A stretch of 64,000 nucleotides of DNA from NCBI RefSeq assembly GCF_002574545.1, contig NZ_NUGT01000020.1:1-64000 (forward strand), read 5' to 3'. The notes under the pieces were generated by a model. It was not told where the DNA came from and made no database searches. It saw nothing but the letters and a program-made list of their open reading frames with translations. Positions 55,393 to 63,974 of this stretch are shown here, one piece after another; the first letter of the stretch is position 1, and every line of letters starts with the position of its first letter. Position numbers and translations under genes: made by a program. This stretch comes from Bacillus sp. AFS055030 (GTDB taxonomy: Bacteria > Bacillota > Bacilli > Bacillales > Bacillaceae_G).

Positions 55393-56957
55393 AATTTTGT
55401 TTCCCCCCCAGTAGCCAAATACATAATTTGTTCTTGTGTCATTTCTTTTCTTAACAATTCACCTTTTAATTTCCCTTCACTCATAACTAGAACCCTATCA
55501 CACATTCCTATTACTTCAGGTAGTTCAGATGATATCATTAATACAGCCAATCCTCTCTCTGCTAATTCTGATATAATTTTATGAATTTCAGTTTTTGCAC
55601 CAATATCTACACCTCTTGTAGGTTCATCTAGCAACAACACTTTAGGAGAAAGAGATAACCATCGGGCAATAATTGCTTTCTGCTGATTCCCCCCACTTAA
55701 GTTAACTACCTTTTGATCCGGAGATGAAGTTTTAATATTAAATTCGTCGATGAACCTTTTTGCACTTGCATCAATTTGTTTCCAATTCAGTACACTTAGA
55801 CGACGATGTTTACTGAGTTCTGTTATTGTGATATTTTCTTTTACAGACATTGACAAAAACAAAGCTTGATCTTTTCGACTCTCAGGTACATGTGCAATGC
55901 AATTTTTAATCGCATCGATTGGAGAAGCAATGTCAACATTTTGACCATTCGTATAAATTTCTCCATTCGTTATCTTCGAAGCTCCAAAAATTAGTTTCAT
56001 TAATTCAGTTCTTCCTGAACCAACTAATCCGGCCAATCCTACAATTTCCCCTGGATAAATTTTAAAAGAGACATCCTTTACAATTGTGTTATCTGAGACA
56101 TTTTTTAATTCAAGAGCAGGCAGTGTTTCATTAGAAAAACAATTAATAGAATCCGAAGATATGATTCTATTAAATAAGTTTTTCATTTCTCTTCCAACCA
56201 TGTTTTTGACAAGTTCATGAGGAGTCGTTTTTTCAATGAGATCACTTATGATCGATTCACCATCTCGTAATACTGTAAATCTATCACAAATCTCAAAAAT
56301 TTCTTCCATTCTATGTGATATATAAACGATTGCTACCCCTTGCTTTTTCAGATTATGAATGATCTGGAATAAGGAGAAAATTTCTTTATCTGTTAATGAA
56401 GCAGTTGGTTCATCTAAGATAAGAACTTTTGCTTTAAATGCTAAAGCTCTGGCAATTTCAACCATTTGCTGTTGTGCAATACTTAAACTAGATACTAAAG
56501 CTTTAGCATGGAGGTTAAATCCTAACTTATTCAATAATTCTTGGGCATGTTGATGTACCTTATCCCATTTGACGAATCCAAATCGATTTTTAGGGTAATT
56601 AGTGCCCATTAAAATATTTTCACTAATCGTTAAGTTTGGAGAAACTGTTAATTCTTGATGTACAACACTGATTCCATTTTCTCTTGCATCTATTGGATCC
56701 ATCCAACATACCTTTTTCCCATTTAAATAAATATGTCCTTTGTCTTTATCAGGGATATGAATACCTGCTAGTATTTTTATTAAGGTAGACTTTCCTGCAC
56801 CATTTTCACCCATTAATGCGTGGACTTCTCCAGGATAAAGTTCTAAATTCACATTTTTTAATACCGTTGTACCTGAAAAGGTCTTACTTATATTGCTGAT
56901 TTTTAAAACTGGTTCACTATTTAGAGTATTCAATCTATTTTTTTCTTTTACAAGCAT
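55389..56957 (-). CDS. Ribose/monosaccharide-type ABC ATPase (RbsA-like)
   Basis: A 522-aa tandem ATPase. First domain: Walker A GENGAGKST, signature LSIAQQQMVEIARA. Second domain: degenerate Walker A GLVGSGRTE, signature LSGGNQQKAIIARWL. This asymmetry is normal for RbsA/MglA/XylG. ATG 56957 is eight bases after GGTGA; a GTG at 56969 also exists. It powers import with the RbsC-like and RbsB-like proteins on either side. Confidence 0.93.
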   Translation of the reverse strand: MLVKEKNRLNTLNSEPVLKISNISKTFSGTTVLKNVNLELYPGEVHALMGENGAGKSTLIKILAGIHIPDKDKGHIYLNGKKVCWMDPIDARENGISVVHQELTVSPNLTISENILMGTNYPKNRFGFVKWDKVHQHAQELLNKLGFNLHAKALVSSLSIAQQQMVEIARALAFKAKVLILDEPTASLTDKEIFSLFQIIHNLKKQGVAIVYISHRMEEIFEICDRFTVLRDGESIISDLIEKTTPHELVKNMVGREMKNLFNRIISSDSINCFSNETLPALELKNVSDNTIVKDVSFKIYPGEIVGLAGLVGSGRTELMKLIFGASKITNGEIYTNGQNVDIASPIDAIKNCIAHVPESRKDQALFLSMSVKENITITELSKHRRLSVLNWKQIDASAKRFIDEFNIKTSSPDQKVVNLSGGNQQKAIIARWLSLSPKVLLLDEPTRGVDIGAKTEIHKIISELAERGLAVLMISSELPEVIGMCDRVLVMSEGKLKGELLRKEMTQEQIMYLATGGETKL

Positions 56958-57070
56958 TTCTTGTCTCACCCCTCTTATGTATTTTTGAGAAAGAATGGCT
57001 GAAACCTAAATTGGATTCACATTCACAATTAGCCTATTTAATATTGAATACAAACTAATTTTTTTAAATA

Positions 57071-58021
57071 CTACCAACCTTTATAGGAAGGTGAATTTTC
57101 TTGAGTAACTATTTTCACAGGTACTTTTGCAACCTTTTCTACCTTTTCACCTTTGATTGCCTTCATTCCAATTTCTACAGCCTGTTTAGCCATATCTCTT
57201 GGTGATTGAGCAACTGTAGCATTAATCGAACTTCCTTCTTTTTTCATTGCCTTGATTGCTTCAGGAGCCCCGTCTACAGATACGATAAAGAAATCATCTA
57301 AACGATTAGCTTGTGATTGAGCAATTTCCACACCAATTGCTTCTGGATCATTAATAGTAAAAACAGCATTGATAGATCCTTTAGGATTAGCTTGTAGGAT
57401 ACTTTCCATTACTGATAATGATTTTTCGCGATTCGCTTCACCATTTTGTTTTGCAATTACTTTAATATTAGAATTTTTAAGTGCAGCTTCAAAACCTTTA
57501 ATACGATCTGTCACTGCTTGAATAGGAGGTCCATCAACAATGACAATATTACCTTTTCCGCCTAGTTCTTTAACAATATATTCTCCTGCTATTTTACCTG
57601 CTTGGTAATTGTCGGATGTGATAGTGGAAGTAACTCCACCTTCAGCATCAGTATCAATTGCTACTATTGGTATACCAGCATCCTTTGCTTGTTGAACTCC
57701 GGCAGCAATCCCTTTTGAATCCGCTGCTACAATAACAATTAAATCTACTCTTTTAGTAATAAAACTTTCAATTTGTGCAAGTTGTTTGGTTAAATCATAT
57801 TCGGCACTTTCTACAATTACCTTCGCACCCATATTTTTACCAGCTTCTTTAAACCCTTCTGCTACAGCTACATGATATGGATTATTCAACGGCCCAGCTG
57901 ACAGTGCAATAGTTAGCTTATCCTTCTTACTTGAGGAAGAACTAGCACTATTACAAGCACTCATTAAACTGATTGAAATGATTAAGATTAAGCCAACAAA
58001 AGAATGAATATATTTTTTCAA
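57071..58021 (-). CDS. Sugar-binding lipoprotein (RbsB-like)
   Basis: A 316-aa substrate-binding protein of the periplasmic-binding type I fold. The lipobox LMSAC is at residues 19-23, followed by a Ser-rich spacer. Binding-fold segments include LSAGPLNNPYHVAVAEGF and IPIVAIDTDAEGG. Start is TTG at 58021, eight bases after AGGAGG. It is the first long gene of the ABC operon. Its 5' leader is about 220 bases and contains a strong-SD short reading frame at 58061-58123. Confidence 0.92.
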   Translation of the reverse strand: MKKYIHSFVGLILIISISLMSACNSASSSSSKKDKLTIALSAGPLNNPYHVAVAEGFKEAGKNMGAKVIVESAEYDLTKQLAQIESFITKRVDLIVIVAADSKGIAAGVQQAKDAGIPIVAIDTDAEGGVTSTITSDNYQAGKIAGEYIVKELGGKGNIVIVDGPPIQAVTDRIKGFEAALKNSNIKVIAKQNGEANREKSLSVMESILQANPKGSINAVFTINDPEAIGVEIAQSQANRLDDFFIVSVDGAPEAIKAMKKEGSSINATVAQSPRDMAKQAVEIGMKAIKGEKVEKVAKVPVKIVTQENSPSYKGW

Positions 58022-58060
58022 ATTATTTACCTCCTATCATTTTGTAAGTTTCTTTTTACT

Positions 58061-58123
58061 CTAATAAATTTGAGGATATATATTGCTAATTGAAAATGCA
58101 TAGCAAATAATCAATTTACTCAT
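58061..58123 (-). CDS. Short upstream reading frame in the ABC operon leader
   Basis: A 20-codon frame, ATG at 58123 to TAG at 58061, with a near-perfect ribosome site (AAGGAGGAG, five to seven bases from the ATG). The product is hydrophobic (MSKLIICYAFSISNIY). It ends 39 bases before the TTG start of the binding protein, which has its own AGGAGG. It could be a leader peptide, a small membrane peptide or a translation-coupling device. Confidence 0.5.
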   Translation of the reverse strand: MSKLIICYAFSISNIYPQIY

Positions 58124-58158
58124 AAACTCCTCCTTTTTAAGTTCACATAATAATTAAT

Positions 58159-58172
58159 AGAATACGCTTTCA
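58159..58172 (-). promoter_or_regulatory. Possible cre-like site
   Basis: TGAAAGCGTATTCT has a perfect left half of the CcpA site and a poor right half. It lies in the leader, about 70 bases downstream of the promoter. Confidence 0.35.
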
Positions 58173-58246
58173 TTTATGAATAAGAAACTAATTCTTCATA
58201 TCCATCATCCTTTCTAAAATAATAATAAAAACGTAATATATATAAT

Positions 58247-58292
58247 ATTATAAAATTTTAAAATATTTAGTCAATATAAAATAAAATTTTAT
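58247..58292 (-). promoter_or_regulatory. Promoter with paired A/T palindromes, ABC operon
   Basis: Minus strand: TTGACT (58274-58269), 16-bp spacer, TATAAT (58252-58247). ATAAAATTTTAT (58281-58292) lies upstream of the -35 and TAAAATTTTA (58251-58260) lies against the -10, 31 bp apart as at 50641-50682. Confidence 0.72.
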
Positions 58293-58348
58293 TTTTATGG
58301 ATATTAATAAAATAAAAAATAAAAGCTAACAAAATTGTTAGTTTCAGA

Positions 58349-58388
58349 CTGAAGACAAACTCGGCAAAAATCGAGTTTGCCTTCAGTC
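58349..58388. repeat. Inverted repeat beside the transposase remnant
   Basis: GACTGAAGACAAACTCG and CGAGTTTGCCTTCAGTC form a long hairpin with one mismatch. Probably the former IS end or the terminator of a neighbour. Confidence 0.6.
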
Positions 58389-58427
58389 ATTTTTGTTTAA
58401 ATATAAAATTAGCAAAATTTTCTTGAG

Positions 58428-58715
58428 GTGAAATATATACTTTCAAAACATCATTCAAGTCAAAGAAATCAATTAGAAATGATCACACTTGACCAACTTG
58501 TACCTGAGAATCATTTAGTACGTAAAATAGAAGCATCAATCGATTTTTCTTTTATTTATGATTTAATTATTATTCTAGGAGAATACAGCTCCCCCCTCCG
58601 TGCAAACGTCTCCTTTTATGGTTATGTTGAAGAGATTAGAGTGAAAATAAGGCTCATTACAATTGCAAATGGAGAACATCTTTTTGATAAGAATTCCAAA
58701 CATCTAATCGTTTAA
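58428..58715 (+). pseudogene. IS1182-type transposase remnant
   Basis: About 95 codons are left. The first part, LEMITLDQLVPENHLVRKIEA then IDFSFIYDLI, is the conserved N-terminus of IS1182/IS5-group transposases. After about residue 45 the frame no longer matches the family and the DDE catalytic core is absent. It marks an old insertion at the upstream edge of the catabolic locus. Confidence 0.75.
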
Positions 58716-58797
58716 GATTTTTTAAAACAGATGATTAAATTACTCCAAACAATAAGTATGAAAATATAGTGAAATTTAAAGCCTAAATGGTTCAAAA

Positions 58798-58850
58798 AAT
58801 AAAGAATGTCTCCTTGTCAAAAAACTGACAACAAGACATCCCTTTTCTTT
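58798..58850 (-). terminator. Intrinsic terminator of the L,D-transpeptidase gene
   Basis: Minus strand: ATGTCTTGTTGTCAG pairs with CTGACAAGGAGACAT-like sequence, then TTTATTTTTT. Confidence 0.65.
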
Positions 58851-58851
58851 A

Positions 58852-60204
58852 TTATGCGATTGAAATTCCATAAGAGCGGGCAATTATCCCATTCGAATTT
58901 GAAGTATTAGCAATAATGACAGTTGTACCTATGTTTACTTGCTCAAAAAGCCATTGGATTTCACTATTGTGCATTCGAACACAGCCTGAACTAACTGATT
59001 GCCCTACAGAACTTTCTTTATTGTTTCCGTGGATACCATAAGCAGCACCAACGCTTAATCCTAGCCAGCGGTTACCAAGTGGATTCCTAGGATCGCCTCC
59101 AGGAATATTCCCCTTGTACCATGGGCGGTTCTTAACTTTGTTTGAAATGACAAATTTTCCAGTAGGTGTTGGTGTTGATGACTTACCTGTTGCAACAGTA
59201 AAAGCTTTAACAAGTATACCATTGCGATAATAATTAAGTTTATTCGTCTTTGTATTAATAATTATCAATTGGCCAGTAGATAGTTTTGTGCTGTTTTGAG
59301 CTGTACTTTCCACTGCTGAAATAGAATGTGAAACACGCAATGTATATGGTTTACTTTGATTATTACTTCGATCCAAAACGATAACTTTAAGGATTGAATT
59401 CGCTTTTTGTTTAGCAATTTTTACAGTGAACTTTCTGTTTGAGCTAACAGTACTTTTTCCGATTAGATTTCCGTTCATATATACATTTACTGTTGTGAAA
59501 GGCTCAGATACTCCAGTAATATTCTGTGAACGATCATTGATAGAAGAAATAGAATGGATAGAAGGTGCAATCGTATCTTTTACACTAACCGTAGTAGGTT
59601 TACTTTTTACTCCTTCACTAACCCCGATAATGCTTATATTAGTAAATTCTGTCAATGGTTTAATAGGATCAGTAAATTCACCTTTTTCATTTGTTTTCAC
59701 GGAATTTATAAATTTTGAATCGATATAAACTTCAACCTGACTATTTGAAAGAAATAACCCTTTAATAGTTGTTGATTGATTTGTTACTTGGTCAATAGTT
59801 GGAGTCGGTAAATCTAAAATAGTGAAATTGATTTCTTTATAGTTTACTAAATTTCGATCATTAAATTTAATCGAATCAAGACTATATTCCCCTTTTGTAA
59901 ATGAACTCGTAATCTTCATTTTTCCAGAAAAAGAGTTTTTAGAAGTTTTTATTAGAGAAATATCTTTTTGATTCGTACCATTTGAAAATGTTAACGAAAC
60001 TTGTTCAGCATTTTTTTTCGTTTTTAATAAAATCTCAATTGTCTGACCATAAGTAGCCTTTGTCGTGTTTAAGTTCATTTGTTCGATATGATTAGAGAAC
60101 TCATTATTGTAAAAATGAAACTTAAATGTAGTAGCATTCGCTTTTGGAATGAGGAAAAGGATCAATAAAATTCCCAAAAGTATCCATATAATCTTATTAG
60201 ACAT
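58852..60204 (-). CDS. L,D-transpeptidase with Ig-like domains
   Basis: A 450-aa exported protein. An N-terminal signal or anchor is at residues 5-24. Two to three Ig-like domains follow (about 30-270, typical turn EPFTTVNVYMNGNLIG), then a YkuD catalytic domain with HGNNKES and the nucleophile in SSGCVRMHN. It forms or remodels peptidoglycan cross-links, possibly in the spore coat or cortex. ATG 60204 follows AAAGGAG; an in-frame ATG at 60258 lies upstream of that site. Confidence 0.88.
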   Translation of the reverse strand: MSNKIIWILLGILLILFLIPKANATTFKFHFYNNEFSNHIEQMNLNTTKATYGQTIEILLKTKKNAEQVSLTFSNGTNQKDISLIKTSKNSFSGKMKITSSFTKGEYSLDSIKFNDRNLVNYKEINFTILDLPTPTIDQVTNQSTTIKGLFLSNSQVEVYIDSKFINSVKTNEKGEFTDPIKPLTEFTNISIIGVSEGVKSKPTTVSVKDTIAPSIHSISSINDRSQNITGVSEPFTTVNVYMNGNLIGKSTVSSNRKFTVKIAKQKANSILKVIVLDRSNNQSKPYTLRVSHSISAVESTAQNSTKLSTGQLIIINTKTNKLNYYRNGILVKAFTVATGKSSTPTPTGKFVISNKVKNRPWYKGNIPGGDPRNPLGNRWLGLSVGAAYGIHGNNKESSVGQSVSSGCVRMHNSEIQWLFEQVNIGTTVIIANTSNSNGIIARSYGISIA

Positions 60205-60434
60205 CGGCTCGCTCCTTTTATCTATTAAATTACTTAACAAGAAGGCTTGAAGATTCAAAATTCATTTTTTGTTAAGTATGAATAACGTTACATTTTTGCA
60301 ATTGCTATTTTTCATGTATCACACTCCTGAAAACTTATATCTGTATCATAGATTTTAAATGTAACAATTTTTGTCATAGGATGTTTCAAAATTGTAAACA
60401 TTTCAATTCGATTATTGGCCAAGTTAAATGCAAT

Positions 60435-60467
60435 AAAAAAGCCAAGAAAAAATTCTTGGCTTTTTTA
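60435..60467. terminator. Bidirectional intrinsic terminator
   Basis: AAAAAAGCCAAGAA/TTCTTGGCTTTTTT, symmetrical, upstream of the L,D-transpeptidase and downstream of the 41-aa gene. Confidence 0.85.
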
Positions 60468-60528
60468 TTGAACTATTCTTTTTGGGGGGCTATGTAAAAA
60501 AGAAAACAGTAATAGAAGTTTTCTTTTA

Positions 60529-60654
60529 TTACAAGTAACTTACGATAAATGGTATTGTGATGACTGTTATTAACATTAAAATCCAATTATGTTTTTTAAG
60601 GTTCTCTTCAAATTTTTGCATTTCATCTGCTGAAATTGGTTGAATGGGCTTCAA
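60529..60654 (-). CDS. Small single-span membrane protein, 41 aa
   Basis: TTG start at 60654 after AAGAAGGTGGG. A short amphipathic N-terminal half (SADEMQKFEENLKKH) is followed by one membrane helix (WILMLITVITIPFIVSYL) that ends the protein. A bidirectional terminator follows at 60435-60467. No family recognised; the layout recalls small spore or regulatory membrane proteins. Confidence 0.6.
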   Translation of the reverse strand: MKPIQPISADEMQKFEENLKKHNWILMLITVITIPFIVSYL

Positions 60655-60892
60655 TTAATCCCACCTTCTTTCTGTTTAAGTAAAATTTAAGGATAAGGTG
60701 ATTATAATCTATTGATGTGAACTTAATGTGAACTTGTTTTAATTTTTTAAATTAAATATCAATCTTTTAGTTATGATCTAAAAACTCAAATTAAACCAGT
60801 ATTTAATCATAATACTCATTATGTGTTTGTTACACAAAAATTCAAAATAATAAGATGCTTTAATCTCACTGTTTTTGAGATATATGCTTTAA

Positions 60893-61348
60893 TTAATTCA
60901 ATATTTTAAGTAAGGTTATGATCACACCTATATGTTCAGATACATGCGATATGTTATAAACTAATAATTCCCCAATTGTATTTGCATTTAAGAAATTTTC
61001 TTCTACATGTTTATTAAGTTGACCATTTAAAATATCGTAAATAGAATCAATCTGTCCCTTTAATTGCTCAATTAGTACATTCCATTCAGGTGGTTCATCG
61101 TTCCATTCAATTGGTTTTGTACCGTATGAAAAAAATGTTTGATAACTATCTGGTAACATTCTTTTGTTACCAGATAATCCAAGAACAAAGTAATCTGTAG
61201 AATAAAGAATATGACCGAATTGCCAATGAATATTATTTTTAAATCCTTCAGGTATCACATCTCTTTGGTTTTCAGGACACTTTTTTAATAAGTCCAACAA
61301 TTTTTTATACTTTTTACTTAATAATTGAAAAACAAATGTTTCATTCAT
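60893..61348 (-). CDS. DinB-family protein
   Basis: A 151-aa four-helix-bundle protein of the DinB/YfiT type. Conserved His residues that could bind a metal appear in NIHWQFGHILYS at about 41-52 and near the end (VYNISHVSEHIGVI). Some relatives are thiol transferases (bacillithiol S-transferases), so detoxification is plausible. It is a single gene. Confidence 0.8.
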   Translation of the reverse strand: MNETFVFQLLSKKYKKLLDLLKKCPENQRDVIPEGFKNNIHWQFGHILYSTDYFVLGLSGNKRMLPDSYQTFFSYGTKPIEWNDEPPEWNVLIEQLKGQIDSIYDILNGQLNKHVEENFLNANTIGELLVYNISHVSEHIGVIITLLKILN

Positions 61349-61409
61349 TTTTGGATCTCCTAATTTTTATCATTTTATTTACAAAATCCTTTTCTACTAA
61401 TAAATTCTA

Positions 61410-61446
61410 AAAGAAGAGGCCATGACTTTTGTCATAACCTCTTCTA
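61410..61446 (-). terminator. Terminator overlapping the amine oxidase stop
   Basis: Minus strand: AGAAGAGGTTATGAC pairs with GTCATGGCCTCTTCT, followed by TTTTAG. Confidence 0.75.
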
Positions 61447-62898
61447 ATCATTAACTTCCATGGCTACCCGTATACCAGATTCAATTGCCCCTTCCATCCA
61501 ACCAGGTACAGATGATGTATGCTCTCCAGCAAAATGTACTTTTCCTTCCGGCGTTGCAAGGTAGGGACCAAGCTCCTTCAATTGATCCGGTTTTAACATA
61601 GAAACAGCCCCCGCTGCAAAAGGGTCAAGTGTCCAACTATAAGGAAAACCGGTAATAAATTCAGAATACACCTGATTACCAAATAAAAATGAGAGATCCT
61701 TTAATGCTAATTGAATTTGCTCATTTTCAGATAGACTGTCCCAATACAATGCATCATCTTCCCAAGTATAACTTGCAACAATAGTACCAGGTCCATCAGT
61801 ACCTAGTCCACTACTAGGATAATATGAAAATCTTATTGGGAGGTCTGTAATTGACATTCCACCATAAATACCATCCTTTTCCCAAAATCTTGTTTTAAAT
61901 TGCAAACCAATCTTAGTTGCAGCCATATAGTGAATTGTTCGAATCGCTCTCCATTTGTTATAAGAAAAAGAATGATATGGTACAACATCAACAAAATTTA
62001 ACACAGAGAACGGGACGGTAAGAATAGCTAGATCAGAAGAAGTTTGAAATGATTCATTACTTTTTATATTTAATGTATGAATAACTATCTGTTCATGATT
62101 TTGAACCAATTTTGTCATCTTTTGCCCATAATAAATATTATTCTTTAATTGTGATAGAAACGACTTTGGTAACTGATCATTACCACCTGTAATTTCATAA
62201 AATGTAGGATTAGTAAAAAATATCATAAATTCTCTAAACACTGCTGTAAATGCCAATTCTGGAAAACCTCTTGTTCCAACATTTGTTTTTATTGATTCCA
62301 CAGCACCTTGGGACAATGAAACACCGATTGGATTATATTTCAAAAATTGATCCATCGAATAATGATCAAATTGTTTCACTATATTTCCCCAATTCACTTC
62401 AGGGTTTTGATTAATATATTCGATTATCGGATTAATAACTAAATTTAATAATTGATCAGAATTAAGACCACTTTCAGATGCTACAACCGGAAAATTTAAT
62501 ATTTCCGGATTTTTGTCATATTTTTCTTTTGTTGTCTTAACGCCATTCACATAAAATAAATCATTTGAAGTAGTATTGATAAATTTATTTATCGGCAAAT
62601 TAAATTTTTTAATATATTCCATTACAAGCTTATGAGTCTCTGGTATACGCATTGCGCCATAATCCAAGTATTGATCATTTACAAATGCACAACGTTCAGT
62701 ATATACTCTCCCGCCTACACGATTATTAGCTTCTAGTAGGATGACTTGATGACCTGAATCCATTAGTAATGAAGCAGCCACTAACCCAGCCAAACCTGCA
62801 CCGACGATTGTTATTCGTTTTGGATTTGTTGATTTAGGCAATCCATTACGTATGATAAATAACATTTGATCTTTAGAAGGATTATTGGCTAATCTCAT
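61444..62898 (-). CDS. Flavin monoamine/L-amino acid oxidase
   Basis: FAD-dependent amine oxidase (484 aa). The dinucleotide loop VGAGLAGLVAASLL is at about 32-45, followed by VILLEANNRVGGRV. The C-terminal FAD motif is VHFAGEHTSSVPGWMEGAIESG. It oxidises an amine or amino acid to the imine with release of hydrogen peroxide and ammonia. ATG 62898 follows AGAGTGAT; another ATG lies at 62916. No linked transporter indicates the substrate. Confidence 0.88.
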   Translation of the reverse strand: MRLANNPSKDQMLFIIRNGLPKSTNPKRITIVGAGLAGLVAASLLMDSGHQVILLEANNRVGGRVYTERCAFVNDQYLDYGAMRIPETHKLVMEYIKKFNLPINKFINTTSNDLFYVNGVKTTKEKYDKNPEILNFPVVASESGLNSDQLLNLVINPIIEYINQNPEVNWGNIVKQFDHYSMDQFLKYNPIGVSLSQGAVESIKTNVGTRGFPELAFTAVFREFMIFFTNPTFYEITGGNDQLPKSFLSQLKNNIYYGQKMTKLVQNHEQIVIHTLNIKSNESFQTSSDLAILTVPFSVLNFVDVVPYHSFSYNKWRAIRTIHYMAATKIGLQFKTRFWEKDGIYGGMSITDLPIRFSYYPSSGLGTDGPGTIVASYTWEDDALYWDSLSENEQIQLALKDLSFLFGNQVYSEFITGFPYSWTLDPFAAGAVSMLKPDQLKELGPYLATPEGKVHFAGEHTSSVPGWMEGAIESGIRVAMEVND

Positions 62899-63050
62899 TT
62901 TTATCACTCTTTCCATGATTTTTGTTCGTAGAAATTTTATTCTTAATTAAGCAAATTTAGAATTATTTATCATACAAATGGAGTGAGTGTTCTAATAATA
63001 TTACGATTATTAATTTACAAGGATTATTATAGGTTACTTTTTCGTGTCAC

Positions 63051-63074
63051 CCTCCAAATATTTTGGATTTTTTT
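63051..63074 (+). terminator. Weak terminator-like hairpin
   Basis: TCCAAA-TAT-TTTGGA followed by TTTTTTTA in the gap between the amine oxidase and TetR genes; no + strand gene precedes it. Confidence 0.3.
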
Positions 63075-63132
63075 ATTTACGTAAATTCTTTCTTAAACTT
63101 AGATATCTTACCTACTATTGTTAGAAAGTACT

Positions 63133-63711
63133 CTATTTTAAACTATTTGATAGATGAGCTTGGATGAGAGTCATTGCCGCGTTTAAAAAGTTTTCACTAC
63201 CTACTTCTGGTTTATGAATACGAGTTTCTACATAAGCCCCGCTATACAACATTTCTATTTGCGAAGCCAAAGATTCAGGATTTTTCACTCCAGAGTCTCG
63301 CGCAATTTGTGCAATTAATCCTTCATGATGCTTACGACATTTCAAAGCCGCTTGATGATTCAGGTGTATAGCATCTGGAAACTCAAGCAATGTATTTGTA
63401 TATGCACATCCACGAAAATCTTGTTTGAGGATAACTTCTGAAAGTCTTTTAATTAATTCATTCAACTGTTTAATTGGTTCATTTGGGTACAGACTTTTAA
63501 TTTCATCTATTCTAGCTAGATTTCGACTATGTCGAAGTTCTAAAAAAGCAATAACTAGATCATCCTTCGTCGCGAAATTTCGGTAAAAACTTGATTTTGC
63601 AACTCCTGATTCGGCAATTATACGATCTATACCTACAGCACGTATTCCTTCAGAATAAAATAATTCAGAAGCTACTCGTAAAATACGTTCCTTTGCAGTT
63701 TCTTTTGTCAT
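63133..63711 (-). CDS. TetR/AcrR-family regulator
   Basis: A 192-aa repressor. The HTH is at residues 8-55 (RILRVASELFYSEGIRAVGI, then VAKSSFYRNFATKDDL), followed by a helical ligand-binding domain with Cys in DFRGCAYTNTLLEF. It is divergent from the gene starting at 63975, with two palindromes in between, the standard layout for a TetR repressor controlling a neighbouring efflux or oxidoreductase gene. Confidence 0.9.
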   Translation of the reverse strand: MTKETAKERILRVASELFYSEGIRAVGIDRIIAESGVAKSSFYRNFATKDDLVIAFLELRHSRNLARIDEIKSLYPNEPIKQLNELIKRLSEVILKQDFRGCAYTNTLLEFPDAIHLNHQAALKCRKHHEGLIAQIARDSGVKNPESLASQIEMLYSGAYVETRIHKPEVGSENFLNAAMTLIQAHLSNSLK

Positions 63712-63747
63712 TATAGTAACCTCTTTCTATTATAATAAAAAACTTCA

Positions 63748-63776
63748 TTGACAAGAGACAGAACTGTCTGTATCAT
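63748..63776 (+). promoter_or_regulatory. Sigma-A promoter of the divergent gene
   Basis: TTGACA (63748-63753), 17-bp spacer, TATCAT (63771-63776). The first TetR palindrome fills the spacer. Confidence 0.75.
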
Positions 63777-63803
63777 GTGGATGTACACGGTACAGACCTG
63801 TCT
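63756..63803. promoter_or_regulatory. Two TetR-type operators
   Basis: AGACAGAACTGTCT (63756-63769) and GTACAGACCTGTCT (63790-63803) share the pattern ACAG-N2-CTGTCT and are 34 bp apart. The first blocks the promoter spacer and the second covers the transcript start. Confidence 0.75.
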
Positions 63804-63974
63804 CCCTCATTTTAATGAAAGGTACGACAGTTGTCAATTATCTAACAAGAGTTGAAGAGGTGATCACATATATTTCAAAATTTTTTGTACGTAAATGGAT
63901 TATAAAAAGAATTTCAAATGAAGAATAATCAATAGATAAATGACTTATTTCGTTAATTAAAAAGGAGAAATATT

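Noticed and set aside
50641-58292. A/T palindromes as a CRISPR or dispersed repeat array
   Set aside because: They are short, lie only in promoters and have no regular spacer units.
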